A stretch of DNA of 64,000 bases, from the NCBI RefSeq assembly GCF_900115755.1, contig NZ_FOXQ01000006.1, positions 124,001 through 188,000 of the forward strand, given 5' to 3'. Under the pieces are notes generated by a model that ran no database searches, was not told where the DNA came from, and worked only from the letters and a program-made list of their open reading frames with translations. This stretch comes from Parafilimonas terrae. Its GTDB lineage: Bacteria > Bacteroidota > Bacteroidia > Chitinophagales > Chitinophagaceae. The stretch's first letter is position 1. The number at the start of each line of letters is the position of its first letter. Of this stretch, positions 45,225-54,741 are shown piece after piece. Position numbers and translations under genes: made by a program.

Positions 45225-46232
45225 TTAGATTAAAATCTTATTGAAAGCTTGATGTATTAAATCCACTGCCCGCTTTTCGGTAGTCTGATCTCTTACCCAT
45301 TTAAGCGAATTTTCTTGAAGCCTCAAATAGGCAGCATCAGATATACTACCGATAACATCTTTCAATTGTTTATAAGAGTTATAATTAATACAATTTATTC
45401 CATCAATTAATCCATGAGGGGCACATTCTGGCGGTTTTTTATTTAAATCCCTAAAACAGATAACCGCACCATTAGCAGCAATTTCGTAATGTCTCAAGCA
45501 ATCCCAGCCTGAACGCTTTGTAGTAATTCCAAATTTAGCCTGCTGAATATCATCATAATAATCTGCCTCAGTGTTAAAAGCATATTTCTCCGTACTTGAA
45601 TTTATTGACTTAGAAATTTCTATATCAACAACATGTTTTGTAAACAGCTTTTCTTTGAAAGGAAGAATAGTAATTATCTTTTCTTTTGGAATTGAAAAGG
45701 AAATAGGTTTTACGTTATCGCCAAGAAAAAAGCTATTAAATAAATTCTGAAAAAAATTCCAAAATCCTAACTGCGAATGTTTTAATATTAACTCACGTTT
45801 AAAATATGCAAAATGTGAATGTGGTTTTGGATAGAAAAAAAATTTAGCATATTTGCGCATGAAAGGGAAAAACCTGGAGCTATCTTCTCCATCTAATATT
45901 AATATTTTCGACTTTATTTCTTTCAATAGCCTAAAATGGGCATAAAAAAAATCAAATTGACGATGTATCGAAGAAAATATTATTAAATCAAAAGTATTTT
46001 TCACTATTGCTTCCTCAATATTAATATTTTCAGAAGCTTTTAATCTCTTATCCAACTTACCATATAATGTAAAACCATTACCCCGTAGAGAATGAAGATT
46101 ATGATAATCATCATACAGAATGACCTTTGCAGGGAAATCAATAACCTCCTTTCCATACAGGCACTTAAAGCCATGTATAATCGAATCTTGCAAATAATCC
46201 TCTTCTTTACTGGTAAATATCAATATGCGCAT
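45225..46232 (-). CDS. Putative glycosyltransferase (CgeB-like C-terminus)
   Basis: The 335-residue protein begins MRILIFTSKEEDYLQDSIIH and resembles a GT-B protein with a poorly conserved N-terminal half. Near the C-terminus KFGITTKRSGWDCLRHYEIA then ANGAVICFRDLNKKPP resembles the 'yE-i-a-sG' donor region of CgeB/GT family 1-2 proteins. The final helices fit the rest of the fold. I do not recognise a named family. It lies one base from the FkbM-type gene, so the two are co-expressed. Confidence 0.65.
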   Translation of the reverse strand: MRILIFTSKEEDYLQDSIIHGFKCLYGKEVIDFPAKVILYDDYHNLHSLRGNGFTLYGKLDKRLKASENINIEEAIVKNTFDLIIFSSIHRQFDFFYAHFRLLKEIKSKILILDGEDSSRFFPFMRKYAKFFFYPKPHSHFAYFKRELILKHSQLGFWNFFQNLFNSFFLGDNVKPISFSIPKEKIITILPFKEKLFTKHVVDIEISKSINSSTEKYAFNTEADYYDDIQQAKFGITTKRSGWDCLRHYEIAANGAVICFRDLNKKPPECAPHGLIDGINCINYNSYKQLKDVIGSISDAAYLRLQENSLKWVRDQTTEKRAVDLIHQAFNKILI

Positions 46233-46233
46233 A

Positions 46234-47046
46234 CTATATTTTTCCCTTTATCAGTTGACTTACAGCAGCATAAAAATTCTTATTCACTGAAAAAAAATTA
46301 CTATATCTGAAAAATTCACCGAACCGGGAATAATTAAATTCGTATAATCCATCCTTTCTTATAATGAATGTCTCATATTCATATTCCTTTAAAAAATTAA
46401 TTGCATGTAGCAATGTACTACCAGCTATTGCCCAAGGAGCGTTATATTCAAACTGAATGAAGTTTATTTTACTTCCTCGTACTGCATGGACAGCACCTTC
46501 GAGAACAATAAAATCAAAACCTTCAGCATCAATCTTTAAAAAGTCAATATTGTTTAAATTATACTCCTCCATCAAGGCATCTATACTTATAAGTTGCACA
46601 GTTTTTTTAACAGCTGCTTTATTACTGAAATCCGCTGACAAAGAAGATGTTTCCCCTAACATTGGCTCTTCAAAAAAATAGGTTTCACCTGTTTTGTTAG
46701 CTGCTGCTTTGTTGATAAGAATAATATTATCTTGATTCTTAAATCTTTGCTTAAGAAAAGCCAACGCATTTGTTGAAGGTTCCAGTAATATGTATTTTGC
46801 TGTTTTGTTTTTACTCTTAAAATATTCAGTCCAATTACCTTTGTTTGCACCAACATCTATTATAACAGAGCAGTTGCTATATAAATAATCGATTATAGTA
46901 TTTTCTCCATTTTTCTTTGAATCAGGCGAGTTAGTAAGATAATAAGCTATAATAGAATTACATTGGTTCCTTATGGCAACTAAGAATTTGACAAAAAAGG
47001 GAAATCTTGCGATAAAATGATGGGTTGAGTTAATCAATTTCCTCAT
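46234..47046 (-). CDS. FkbM-family methyltransferase
   Basis: The 270-residue protein has the SAM-binding motif NCSVIIDVGANKGNWTEYFK and the FkbM hallmark IDFLKIDAEGFDFIVLEGAV, followed by FIQFEYN. FkbM enzymes methylate hydroxyl groups, in surface-glycan loci usually on sugars. It sits in the middle of the glycosyltransferase run, so it probably modifies a residue of the repeat unit. Short gaps on both sides (1 and 9 bases) show it belongs to the operon. Confidence 0.92.
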   Translation of the reverse strand: MRKLINSTHHFIARFPFFVKFLVAIRNQCNSIIAYYLTNSPDSKKNGENTIIDYLYSNCSVIIDVGANKGNWTEYFKSKNKTAKYILLEPSTNALAFLKQRFKNQDNIILINKAAANKTGETYFFEEPMLGETSSLSADFSNKAAVKKTVQLISIDALMEEYNLNNIDFLKIDAEGFDFIVLEGAVHAVRGSKINFIQFEYNAPWAIAGSTLLHAINFLKEYEYETFIIRKDGLYEFNYSRFGEFFRYSNFFSVNKNFYAAVSQLIKGKI

Positions 47047-47055
47047 AAACTTTCA

Positions 47056-48156
47056 TTATTCATTCCAAAAGTTTTTTTGTTGAACCTGCAGTTTAAATTG
47101 CATATCAATTAATCTTTTACCATTCTTTGAATAGCAAAGACCATCTGATAAAATCTTTTTGGTGCAACCTATCAGGTCATTTGTTTCTAATGTACTGCAA
47201 CAAATCGCCGCTTGATGCTTATTCAAAAGCTTACAAAGCGCACTATCTTCAGGGCCATGATAAAGTATAGTGCCCGGAGCACTCAAATAACCAATCATTT
47301 TAGTGGAAAGACTATATTTATAAAATTCAGGGTTCGTAAATTTTATAGGTAGGTATAAAATGTTCGCTGCGTCTATTTCATTTTTTATTTCTTCATCACT
47401 AACAAAATCATTTCTGTATTCTATTACTATTTTTCCGGCATCCAAACTTTTTAATGGGCCTGTTCCTCTTATGATTAATTTAAATTTTAAATTACCCGGA
47501 TAATTATTAAGAGCTGTTATCAGTGATTTAAATAATTCCTGATAATGATAATGCAATAACCCCCCAAAATATAAAGTAATGGTATCCTTTTGAATTCTTT
47601 TAGGTATAGATATTTCCTCCGGCTTAACACCATCTGTAATTATTTCGTATGGCTTATTGGAAAATATAGCCTGATAATGTTCTCCCAGTTCTCTTGAAAT
47701 AACAAACCTTCTATCTGCATTCTCCCATAGAACCTTAGAGTTTTCATAACTGCTTACTTGGGTATAATGATCATGAAAAGAAACCCAGAGTTGCTTATTT
47801 TTCTTACTCCATGGCTCACATAGACATGATAATAAAATGCCTTGATCAACAATATGTAATACATCAACGTCTAAACTTAAAGCAGTTTTTAAAATTCGCT
47901 TTTTATTGTATGAGGCAAAAAGGATTTTCTGAAAAAAGCCGTTTAAATTTCTGAGTTTCCATTTCATCCATTTCCTTCGCAAAGGGAACAATGTAAGTTT
48001 TAGCTCGGTTATATCTCCTTTAATTGCTTCATAATAATAATCGTAATATGCTATAGAAATTACATCCTGCTCCCTACCTTCATACAGGCGCCTTAAAACC
48101 CTGCCGCAACCACCGTTTTGATACAAAGAACAAGGTTGAAAAGAAAGTAGTTTCAT
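47056..48156 (-). CDS. Glycosyltransferase-like GT-B protein
   Basis: Start chosen at ATG 48156 (MKLLSFQPCSLYQNGGCGRV), because longer versions overlap the previous gene. The 366-residue protein has an acceptor loop with NGGCGRVLRRLYEG, a likely donor domain with DTITLYFGGLLHYHYQELFK, and ILYLPIKFTNPEFYKYSLST near the usual nucleotide-binding place. The EX7E motif is absent. It resembles other glycan-locus GT-B proteins with loose motifs. Family membership is moderately sure; donor unknown. Confidence 0.75.
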   Translation of the reverse strand: MKLLSFQPCSLYQNGGCGRVLRRLYEGREQDVISIAYYDYYYEAIKGDITELKLTLFPLRRKWMKWKLRNLNGFFQKILFASYNKKRILKTALSLDVDVLHIVDQGILLSCLCEPWSKKNKQLWVSFHDHYTQVSSYENSKVLWENADRRFVISRELGEHYQAIFSNKPYEIITDGVKPEEISIPKRIQKDTITLYFGGLLHYHYQELFKSLITALNNYPGNLKFKLIIRGTGPLKSLDAGKIVIEYRNDFVSDEEIKNEIDAANILYLPIKFTNPEFYKYSLSTKMIGYLSAPGTILYHGPEDSALCKLLNKHQAAICCSTLETNDLIGCTKKILSDGLCYSKNGKRLIDMQFKLQVQQKNFWNE

Positions 48157-48161
48157 AGTTT

Positions 48162-48914
48162 TTAAGCAGTCGGAATAAACTGATTCCAGAATGAATAATT
48201 TTTTTCCCAGGCATGGCAACCCATCGGCAGCCGGTTATTATTGAGGCGAAAGGATTGCTCCGGGTTAATATCAAAACCAAAATCCAATGCAGTTTTTAAA
48301 GAAGGAATTTTGAAAAAAGGATTATAAGAGTTAATATAAAAAGAAAAAAAGGCATCCTCGTTTCTATTAAAATTTTCTGCCTTCTTTTTAAAGAAATGCA
48401 GATTGATCAGAACACTCTTTACTTTTCTTAAAGAAAAGCCGCCATTACCTACAAGATTAAAGTTTCTATATCCAATTTTATACAATAAGGTACGCACAAA
48501 GGAGTAATGCGCGGCAGCAAACCCAGCCCAGGAATGACCAACCCAGGGGGAGCCGATATAATCATAGTTTTTATTGCACCAGTATTCCAGTTCATCCCTG
48601 AATATCCATGCATCTAACTGGTATAGCAGCATATATTTATATTCAATAAACCTTTCATAAAACCGGGTGGAAAGCATTAACCGGTTATAACCTGCCAAAT
48701 CATTGAAATATGTATCGTTGAAACGTATTATCTGCAGATCACCCTTGGCAGCTTGTTCATAAAATTCAGTATTAAGGTTTTCAGGAGCAACAATCAACAC
48801 CGGGTATTTATATAAAACCCTTAGGCATTGTTGAAACGATAAAATCTCAGTTAAACCTGGATTCGCCTTGTAAACAGGTATAACTACGCAGCAATTTATA
48901 TTCTTATTACCCAA
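48162..48914 (-). CDS. DUF5672 family protein, putative glycosyltransferase (TTG start)
   Basis: The 250-residue protein starts with TTG at 48914 (MGNKNINCCVVIPVYKANPG); no in-frame ATG could replace it. The motifs YMLLYQLDAWIFRDELEYWC, then DYIGSPWVGHSW and VGNGGFSLRKVKSVL, identify DUF5672, a GT-A-like family found in bacterial and fungal glycan loci whose reaction is not established. The D in LDAW could bind metal. Gaps of 5 and 10 bases to its neighbours show it is part of the operon. Confidence 0.85.
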   Translation of the reverse strand: MGNKNINCCVVIPVYKANPGLTEILSFQQCLRVLYKYPVLIVAPENLNTEFYEQAAKGDLQIIRFNDTYFNDLAGYNRLMLSTRFYERFIEYKYMLLYQLDAWIFRDELEYWCNKNYDYIGSPWVGHSWAGFAAAHYSFVRTLLYKIGYRNFNLVGNGGFSLRKVKSVLINLHFFKKKAENFNRNEDAFFSFYINSYNPFFKIPSLKTALDFGFDINPEQSFRLNNNRLPMGCHAWEKNYSFWNQFIPTA

Positions 48915-48924
48915 CCTAACGATT

Positions 48925-49818
48925 TTAATCTGCTATACTGCGTGCATATGAACGCAAGATATTTAGCGGCAGCTTTACCTGCATCCACAACCAATATTTA
49001 AGCCCTACCAGGCGAATAAATTTTTTAGAAAAGTTTATTTGTGCAAATTGTTTCAATCCGTATTTCAATTGCAAAACGGATTTCAGTAAAAAATACCAGG
49101 CACCGGCTTCCTGCTCATACAACTCTTTATCTGAAAGCGGCTGTATGCTTTGTGGGAGCTTCCTGTTCCATTTACGATGTAATGCAAATGTATCCGCAAG
49201 CCAATACCTATCAAACCTGCCGGTTGATAAATGCTCTAACACCACATCGTATATTACGGCTATGGTATAGTGCCGGCCTACCGTAAGGGAAAAATCCATA
49301 TCATAACAATGAAAGCCAGTGAAGCTGTTTTCATCAAACTTAACAGATGCAAATACTGCGGCTGTTGTGCAAAGGAAACAGCCATCCAAAACAATCACCG
49401 GCTCTATATCTTTATCATATCCCTTTCGTATAATATGCTGCCTTTGCCCATCAATGGTTTGAATAATATTTATTCTTAATCCAGCATTTCCCCAGGCAGA
49501 ACCAAGACCTGAATATACATAAGGCTTATAGCGGCTGCCCGCAATACCAATCAGCCCGAGCCTCTTATCATTCGTAAAATGATCAATTATTTTCTGTCCC
49601 CAGCCATTTGTTTCAAACAACACATCTTCATGCACAAAACAGAGATAAGGATATTTTGCTTTGGCTGCGCCTTTATTATAAGCTTTGGCAAGCCCCATTG
49701 TGCCGGGATTATAAACTTGAATGATTTCAAAAGGCACTTTTCCTATGGTTGCCCTTACATTATTTGAAAAAGAGGCAAACAGGCCAGGCTGGTACGATGA
49801 TACAATAACAGAAATCAT
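48925..49818 (-). CDS. Glycosyltransferase family 2 (rhamnosyl/galactosyl type)
   Basis: The 297-residue protein begins MISVIVSSYQPGLFASFSNN and has EIIQVYNPGTMGLAKAYNKG and the acidic motif FVHEDVLFETNGW in the place of DXD, followed by LIGIAGSRYKPY and the GFHCYDMDFSLTVGR segment. This variant of GT2 is common in O-antigen loci. Its ATG overlaps the previous gene's stop by four bases. Confidence 0.87.
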   Translation of the reverse strand: MISVIVSSYQPGLFASFSNNVRATIGKVPFEIIQVYNPGTMGLAKAYNKGAAKAKYPYLCFVHEDVLFETNGWGQKIIDHFTNDKRLGLIGIAGSRYKPYVYSGLGSAWGNAGLRINIIQTIDGQRQHIIRKGYDKDIEPVIVLDGCFLCTTAAVFASVKFDENSFTGFHCYDMDFSLTVGRHYTIAVIYDVVLEHLSTGRFDRYWLADTFALHRKWNRKLPQSIQPLSDKELYEQEAGAWYFLLKSVLQLKYGLKQFAQINFSKKFIRLVGLKYWLWMQVKLPLNILRSYARSIAD

Positions 49819-50906
49819 GTTATGATATCAAAAAATTGCTGTACAATATGTTTTTTATCTTGATGCATGACCGCCAATTTTGCTTTCGCCTTTTCGCCAT
49901 CTGCCCGTCTCAATTGAGGTTGAAGATAATAATCATATATACCTGCAGCCATTTGTTTTATGTCAAGATAATTAATGACTTTTCCTGTGCCTTGCACAAA
50001 TTCAGGCGCACCACCTGCTTCGCTAAAACATATAGTGGGTATGCATGCGTCAGCTGCTTCCAATACTACAAGCGGATAAGGGTCTTCCCTTGAAGCAAGT
50101 ACGAACAGGTCAATTCCTGCATAAAACAATGCAACTTCCTTGGTGGCAGGCCTTAAACTTATGTTTTGTAATCGGCATTTATTTATATCTGCTCGTAATA
50201 ACTTATAATCAAGCGATTGACTATTACCTCCTATCCATACAAATTGTGCAGGTACACCAGGATGTTTTTCAATAAAATATTTTGCAAGCTGTACAAAAAG
50301 ATCTGTCCCTTTCCTTAGTTCAACATTGCCGCAAGCTCCTATTATAAACCTGTTCTCGTTAGATTTTTTTAATGAATAATCTTTCGACGGAATGTAATAA
50401 GGTAAAATTTTTATTAATGAGGCTTGTACCTGGTATATTTCTTCAATTTTGCGTTTAACAGTTAAGCATGGCACCATTACAACATCAACCAGATTGAAGA
50501 AATCTTTACGGGATGATGACGAAATAAGAAAATCCATAGCCACCTCTAATTCATGTATATAACAAACCAGTCGCCCTTTATGGTATCTTCTTATTTGTTT
50601 AATTACATCTGCATTTAATACTGTATTAACTATCACCCAGTCATACTGTTTCAACAACAGTTTTTTAATAGCGGAAACCTGTGGATCAAACAATTTATTC
50701 AGCAACTTCCCGGCTATGCCAGTCTTATATTTAACACAAACAACTTTTCCAACCTCTTTAAAATCATTTAATATATCACCGTCATGTCTGAATAAAAAAT
50801 CTATGCCATAAGATGTAATTTCTTTTATAGCTTTAGTAAGATTCAATAATAAGATACCAGACCCCGCTCTTTTTGCATCATAAGCAATAAACAAGATATG
50901 TTTCAT
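49815..50906 (-). CDS. Glycosyltransferase family 4
   Basis: The 363-residue GT-B enzyme begins MKHILFIAYDAKRAGSGILL, with a GSGILLLN acceptor loop. The donor domain has RFIIGACGNVELRKGTDLFV and LASREDPYPLVVLEAADACI, a good match to the EX7E region of GT4 with an extra residue, followed by FSEAGGAPEFV. Overlap of four bases with the next gene indicates tight coupling. Confidence 0.88.
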   Translation of the reverse strand: MKHILFIAYDAKRAGSGILLLNLTKAIKEITSYGIDFLFRHDGDILNDFKEVGKVVCVKYKTGIAGKLLNKLFDPQVSAIKKLLLKQYDWVIVNTVLNADVIKQIRRYHKGRLVCYIHELEVAMDFLISSSSRKDFFNLVDVVMVPCLTVKRKIEEIYQVQASLIKILPYYIPSKDYSLKKSNENRFIIGACGNVELRKGTDLFVQLAKYFIEKHPGVPAQFVWIGGNSQSLDYKLLRADINKCRLQNISLRPATKEVALFYAGIDLFVLASREDPYPLVVLEAADACIPTICFSEAGGAPEFVQGTGKVINYLDIKQMAAGIYDYYLQPQLRRADGEKAKAKLAVMHQDKKHIVQQFFDIIT

Positions 50907-50908
50907 TG

Positions 50909-51841
50909 TTAATATTTTAAACTTAAGTATGCATTTTTTATTAATCGCCTGCCAACACGCATAAAGAAAAACAGATCGGCTGCAAATATGGAAACCATCA
51001 ATTTGAAGTTTTGCCTGACCTGCGTATCAACCTCAAGGTTTTTAAACCACAGGTCGCACATTCTGTTTTTCAAAAAAGCCTTTGTATGCTGATTGGAAGT
51101 TTTGGTAAGAATATATTTGTACAGGAGTATTGCTTCCTTAGTTAATATTGATGTGGTTTTATATCGCACAGTATTGGTATGCGAACGGAAAAAATCTATT
51201 TTTTTATTACAGAATATTACATCAGCCTGCAAACAAATATCTATCCACATTCGCCAATCGCCTGCAATTTTATAAGCAGTGTATGAAGTACCCGCTGACA
51301 GAAAAAATGATTTTCTAAAAACCACAGCGCTAGCATTTACCAACCAGTTGTCAATAAATAAATATTCTTCGGCAAAAGTTCTCCCGTCCATTACAGGTTG
51401 ATTCGCGAAACACTCCGACATGCTTTGCCTGCAAGTAAATTTTGGTGTTATCAATATACCACTTTCATTTATCACATGGTAATCTGAAAAGAAAAGTCCC
51501 ACCTGCCTGTTGTTTTCTAAATTTTTTACGGCTGTTTCCAAAAAACATTCCGCAGCATAATCGTCACTTTCTGCTATCCAAACATATTCTCCAACTGCTA
51601 ATGCTACGCCTTTTTGCCATTGTTTGAACGTACTGCCACTATTCTTTTCATTAACAATTATATGGCTTACCTGCTGATGTTCTTTATATTGGTTGAGAAT
51701 GTCAATGCTGCTATCAGTTGAGCAATCATCCAGCAAAATCATCTCAAAATCTTTATAGGTTTGATTTAAAATTGATTCAATACGCTGCTGAAGAAAACGC
51801 TCATGATTATAATTAGGTATGATAACAGAAACTTTTACCAT
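50909..51841 (-). CDS. Glycosyltransferase family 2
   Basis: The 310-residue protein starts MVKVSVIIPNYNHERFLQQR, has MILLDDCSTDSSIDILNQY and the metal-binding motif in VWIAESDDYAAECFLETAVK. The order and spacing are standard GT-A. The last 60 residues are a basic helical region. Its start overlaps the end of the gene before it by seven bases. Confidence 0.9.
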   Translation of the reverse strand: MVKVSVIIPNYNHERFLQQRIESILNQTYKDFEMILLDDCSTDSSIDILNQYKEHQQVSHIIVNEKNSGSTFKQWQKGVALAVGEYVWIAESDDYAAECFLETAVKNLENNRQVGLFFSDYHVINESGILITPKFTCRQSMSECFANQPVMDGRTFAEEYLFIDNWLVNASAVVFRKSFFLSAGTSYTAYKIAGDWRMWIDICLQADVIFCNKKIDFFRSHTNTVRYKTTSILTKEAILLYKYILTKTSNQHTKAFLKNRMCDLWFKNLEVDTQVRQNFKLMVSIFAADLFFFMRVGRRLIKNAYLSLKY

Positions 51842-52617
51842 TGTAACAATGCAGTAAAACCAGTTTTCAATATATAAGGCAATAATCCCGGTTTGCTTTG
51901 CTTCCGTGCGCTATGCCAGGCATATTTTAAAAGCTGCAACCTTCTTTTAACCGGTAGTTTATTGCCGGCATGACGCACATAATTAATAATGCGATGTTGC
52001 TCAAACAGTGCATCCCCGGCAGCACTAAGGCCGCCATCGCTATACACAGCAATATGTCGGTTTAAATAGCTATGCCTTACACCTCCTGAAAAAAACCAGC
52101 GCATGTTATGATCCCAATCTGCCTGTGCTTTATATTGCAGATTAAACAAACCTGTAAAAGCATATATATTCTTATGAAAGAATATAGCCTGATGGCAGAT
52201 ATTTTCATACAGCAATTTATCCGCATCAAACATTTCGCCATAATCGCCGCCAAACCTTTCACTCTGCACCTTACCATAAACCACATTATACTCGTTATGC
52301 TTTAAGAAGGTAGCTACATCACCTAACACATTATTGTCATACAAATAATCATCGCTTCCTAAGAAATAGAGCCATTCCGCTGATGCTTTTTTAATGCCTT
52401 TATTCATAGCATCATAAATCCCCTTATCCGGTTCACTCCACACCTTTATTCTACTATCAGTATATCGGGTAATTATATCCAGGGTATCGTCTTTTGAACT
52501 CCCATCTACCACAATTACTTCAAAGTTTGTAAAGTTTTGTTGCATTATGCTGTCCAGGGCAATGCTTAATGTTTCTGCTGAATTATAAGTTGGTATTATG
52601 ATAGAAAAAAAAGGCAA
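51835..52617 (-). CDS. Glycosyltransferase family 2, WcaA-like (TTG start)
   Basis: The 260-residue protein begins PFFSIIIPTYNSAETLSIAL after a TTG start at 52617; that is the exact GT2 N-terminus, so the TTG must be real. It has EVIVVDGSSKDDTLDIITRY, AEWLYFLGSDDYLYDNNVLG with the SDD metal site, and AIFFHKNIYAFTGLFNLQYK. The 'YDAMNKGI' motif after WSEPDKGI points to the colanic-acid-type subgroup. Probably adds one sugar to the lipid-linked unit. Confidence 0.9.
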   Translation of the reverse strand: MPFFSIIIPTYNSAETLSIALDSIMQQNFTNFEVIVVDGSSKDDTLDIITRYTDSRIKVWSEPDKGIYDAMNKGIKKASAEWLYFLGSDDYLYDNNVLGDVATFLKHNEYNVVYGKVQSERFGGDYGEMFDADKLLYENICHQAIFFHKNIYAFTGLFNLQYKAQADWDHNMRWFFSGGVRHSYLNRHIAVYSDGGLSAAGDALFEQHRIINYVRHAGNKLPVKRRLQLLKYAWHSARKQSKPGLLPYILKTGFTALLQW

Positions 52618-52665
52618 CTTTTTGCTCTGTTTAATAAATAAAATGCTTCTCTTTTAGAGAGCATC

Positions 52666-53586
52666 TTACTGGCGCAAATACAATGTCAACGTTTCTCTAA
52701 AAGCCCTCAGGGGGTTAAGAACTTTTTTGTAAAAAACATAAACATCCATAAAATTAGAAATAGATAAACCTTTATAGTGCATGTTTACAACATGAGATAA
52801 ATTCCATATAGATGCATCTCTCACCTTTTTATATTCGTATCCGTTTCCCAGGTAGCTGAAATGATTTAATACCCAATTTAAAAACTGCAAATGACCTTTT
52901 AGTAAATTCCTCCTGTTTTTACTGGCTGTGCCTGAAATATTTTGATTGCTAACCCTCCAGTTAAGTTTTGCCCCCTTCATAGTACAAATACCTTTCACTG
53001 AAGAAAAAAGAATAGATGTTGCCCAATCAGCAGCCTGTGCGTAATCAGTATAAACAAACCCTTTATATTTCTCAATAATATTCCTGGAAAAAATATGATC
53101 CGGCATAGAGTTGCCTCTTTTTCCCATCAATATTTCAACAGCCATATTATAACTTGAATCAACAAAAGGGCTTTCGGGGGAATCTCCAAGAACGTTATCA
53201 TGTTCGTTTATAATTCTCGTATCAAATCTATACACATCAAACTTATTATTATCCCCCGCCATGGTTTTATAAAAAATTTCTACACAATTTGCGTCAGCAA
53301 TATCATCATCAGAAAAAAGCCACAGCCAGGGTTCATCTTTTGTTAATTGTATGCAGCGGTTCCACTGATGTACCAGGTATTTTGCACCAATATTATTTTC
53401 AAACCTGGTATAATGTATTTCAAGTTCGCTTTTGTATTTTTCCGTAATTCCTCTCATATCTTCAGGACTGCAATCATCGCCAACGTAAACGGTGAAGTTT
53501 TTATTGGTTTGATTAGATAATGACTGCAAGGCTTTATCAAAAAAAGCTGACTTATAAGCAGGAATAATAACAGCGAGAGCCTTCAT
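52666..53586 (-). CDS. Glycosyltransferase family 2
   Basis: The 306-residue protein begins MKALAVIIPAYKSAFFDKAL, has VYVGDDCSPEDMRGITEKYK and the metal-binding motif in EPWLWLFSDDDIADANCVEI. The C-terminal part is aromatic and helical (NWVLNHFSYLGNGYEYKKVR). A gap of 48 bases separates it from the TTG-started gene downstream. Donor and acceptor are unknown. Confidence 0.9.
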   Translation of the reverse strand: MKALAVIIPAYKSAFFDKALQSLSNQTNKNFTVYVGDDCSPEDMRGITEKYKSELEIHYTRFENNIGAKYLVHQWNRCIQLTKDEPWLWLFSDDDIADANCVEIFYKTMAGDNNKFDVYRFDTRIINEHDNVLGDSPESPFVDSSYNMAVEILMGKRGNSMPDHIFSRNIIEKYKGFVYTDYAQAADWATSILFSSVKGICTMKGAKLNWRVSNQNISGTASKNRRNLLKGHLQFLNWVLNHFSYLGNGYEYKKVRDASIWNLSHVVNMHYKGLSISNFMDVYVFYKKVLNPLRAFRETLTLYLRQ

Positions 53587-53619
53587 TAAATATAAAAAAA
53601 CTTATCAGCAATAATGTAA

Positions 53620-54708
53620 TTATATATCTATTTTTCGGATGTTTAATTCCTCAAAAGTTTTCAACAAAGTGTTTTCTGTAAAAATATTATAGTCCAGAAG
53701 ATATTTTTGGAATATCCATTTATAGACAACATAAATTCTGTGTATTGCTCCTCGCCTTCTTATATACAACAGAAAATCATGCATGTAGTTTATTTTGGCA
53801 TAATACATTTCTTTTCTAAACTTTCTATATTGGGTTGAATAAGCTTTCTTGAAAAGTCTATGATTGTGATGAACAAAAAGATAACAACTATTAAGAAACC
53901 CTATTGTTGACCAAAGCGCACGACCTTCCCTCTTGTTTAAGCAGATATGATTGCTTTGAATATACTGAACAATATTTTCAAAAAAATCTATTCGTTTCTT
54001 AAGCGTTTCCAAAGAGGAAACGAATGGTATAGAACTTCCAATACTACCAATACTGTGTTGTCTATAATACGAATCCGGTTTCCCGTTTAAAAACTTCTTA
54101 TACCTTTTTTTAGAAAGAATAAGCCGCAGATGCAAATCATAGTCTTGCCAGAATGTGAGTGTTTCATTAAAACCGTTCACTTCAAATAGGGTTTGCTTTT
54201 TATAGATTGCACCGGTTGTTTGCCAAAGAGCATCTATTCTCAGAAACCTAATCAAATCACTCTCTGTTGAATCTATATTCCATAATCCTTTTAAATTGGT
54301 TTTATTATTTTCAAAAAATAGCATTGGAAATACAAGGAAGTTTTCAGCGGGATATTGTTTAAAATAATTGATACGTGTTTCCAAGCAAAAATTTTCCAAT
54401 AAATCGTCACTGTCAAGAAAAATAACATATTCACCAGAACAAATATCTAAGCCAGTATTCCTTGCACCCGGGGCTCCTTTTTTTCTGTTATTTTTAAATA
54501 GCTTAAATCGGTTATCCTTCTCGCAAAATGATTTTACAACCGTTTCAGTATTATCGGAGGAACCATCATCTACAATAATACATTCCCAGTTAACATAAGT
54601 TTGCTCAACTACGCTGTGAAGAGTTTCACCGATTAAAGTTTCTCTATTATAGGCTGGGATAATGATTGATACCAAAGGAAAACCAGTATCTTCTGTACTA
54701 AATTGCAT
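53620..54708 (-). CDS. Glycosyltransferase family 2
   Basis: Start taken at ATG 54708; a TTG at 54720 would add four residues. The 362-residue protein has FPLVSIIIPAYNRETLIGET, ECIIVDDGSSDNTETVVKSF and EYVIFLDSDDLLENFCLETR with its metal site. The last third is basic and rich in aromatics (YIRRRGAIHRIYVVYKW), likely membrane-facing. AT-rich codons are more marked here than in the export genes downstream of the promoter. Confidence 0.9.
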   Translation of the reverse strand: MQFSTEDTGFPLVSIIIPAYNRETLIGETLHSVVEQTYVNWECIIVDDGSSDNTETVVKSFCEKDNRFKLFKNNRKKGAPGARNTGLDICSGEYVIFLDSDDLLENFCLETRINYFKQYPAENFLVFPMLFFENNKTNLKGLWNIDSTESDLIRFLRIDALWQTTGAIYKKQTLFEVNGFNETLTFWQDYDLHLRLILSKKRYKKFLNGKPDSYYRQHSIGSIGSSIPFVSSLETLKKRIDFFENIVQYIQSNHICLNKREGRALWSTIGFLNSCYLFVHHNHRLFKKAYSTQYRKFRKEMYYAKINYMHDFLLYIRRRGAIHRIYVVYKWIFQKYLLDYNIFTENTLLKTFEELNIRKIDI

Positions 54709-54741
54709 ATGGGTTAGCAACTTTATTACAACAAATTTTTA

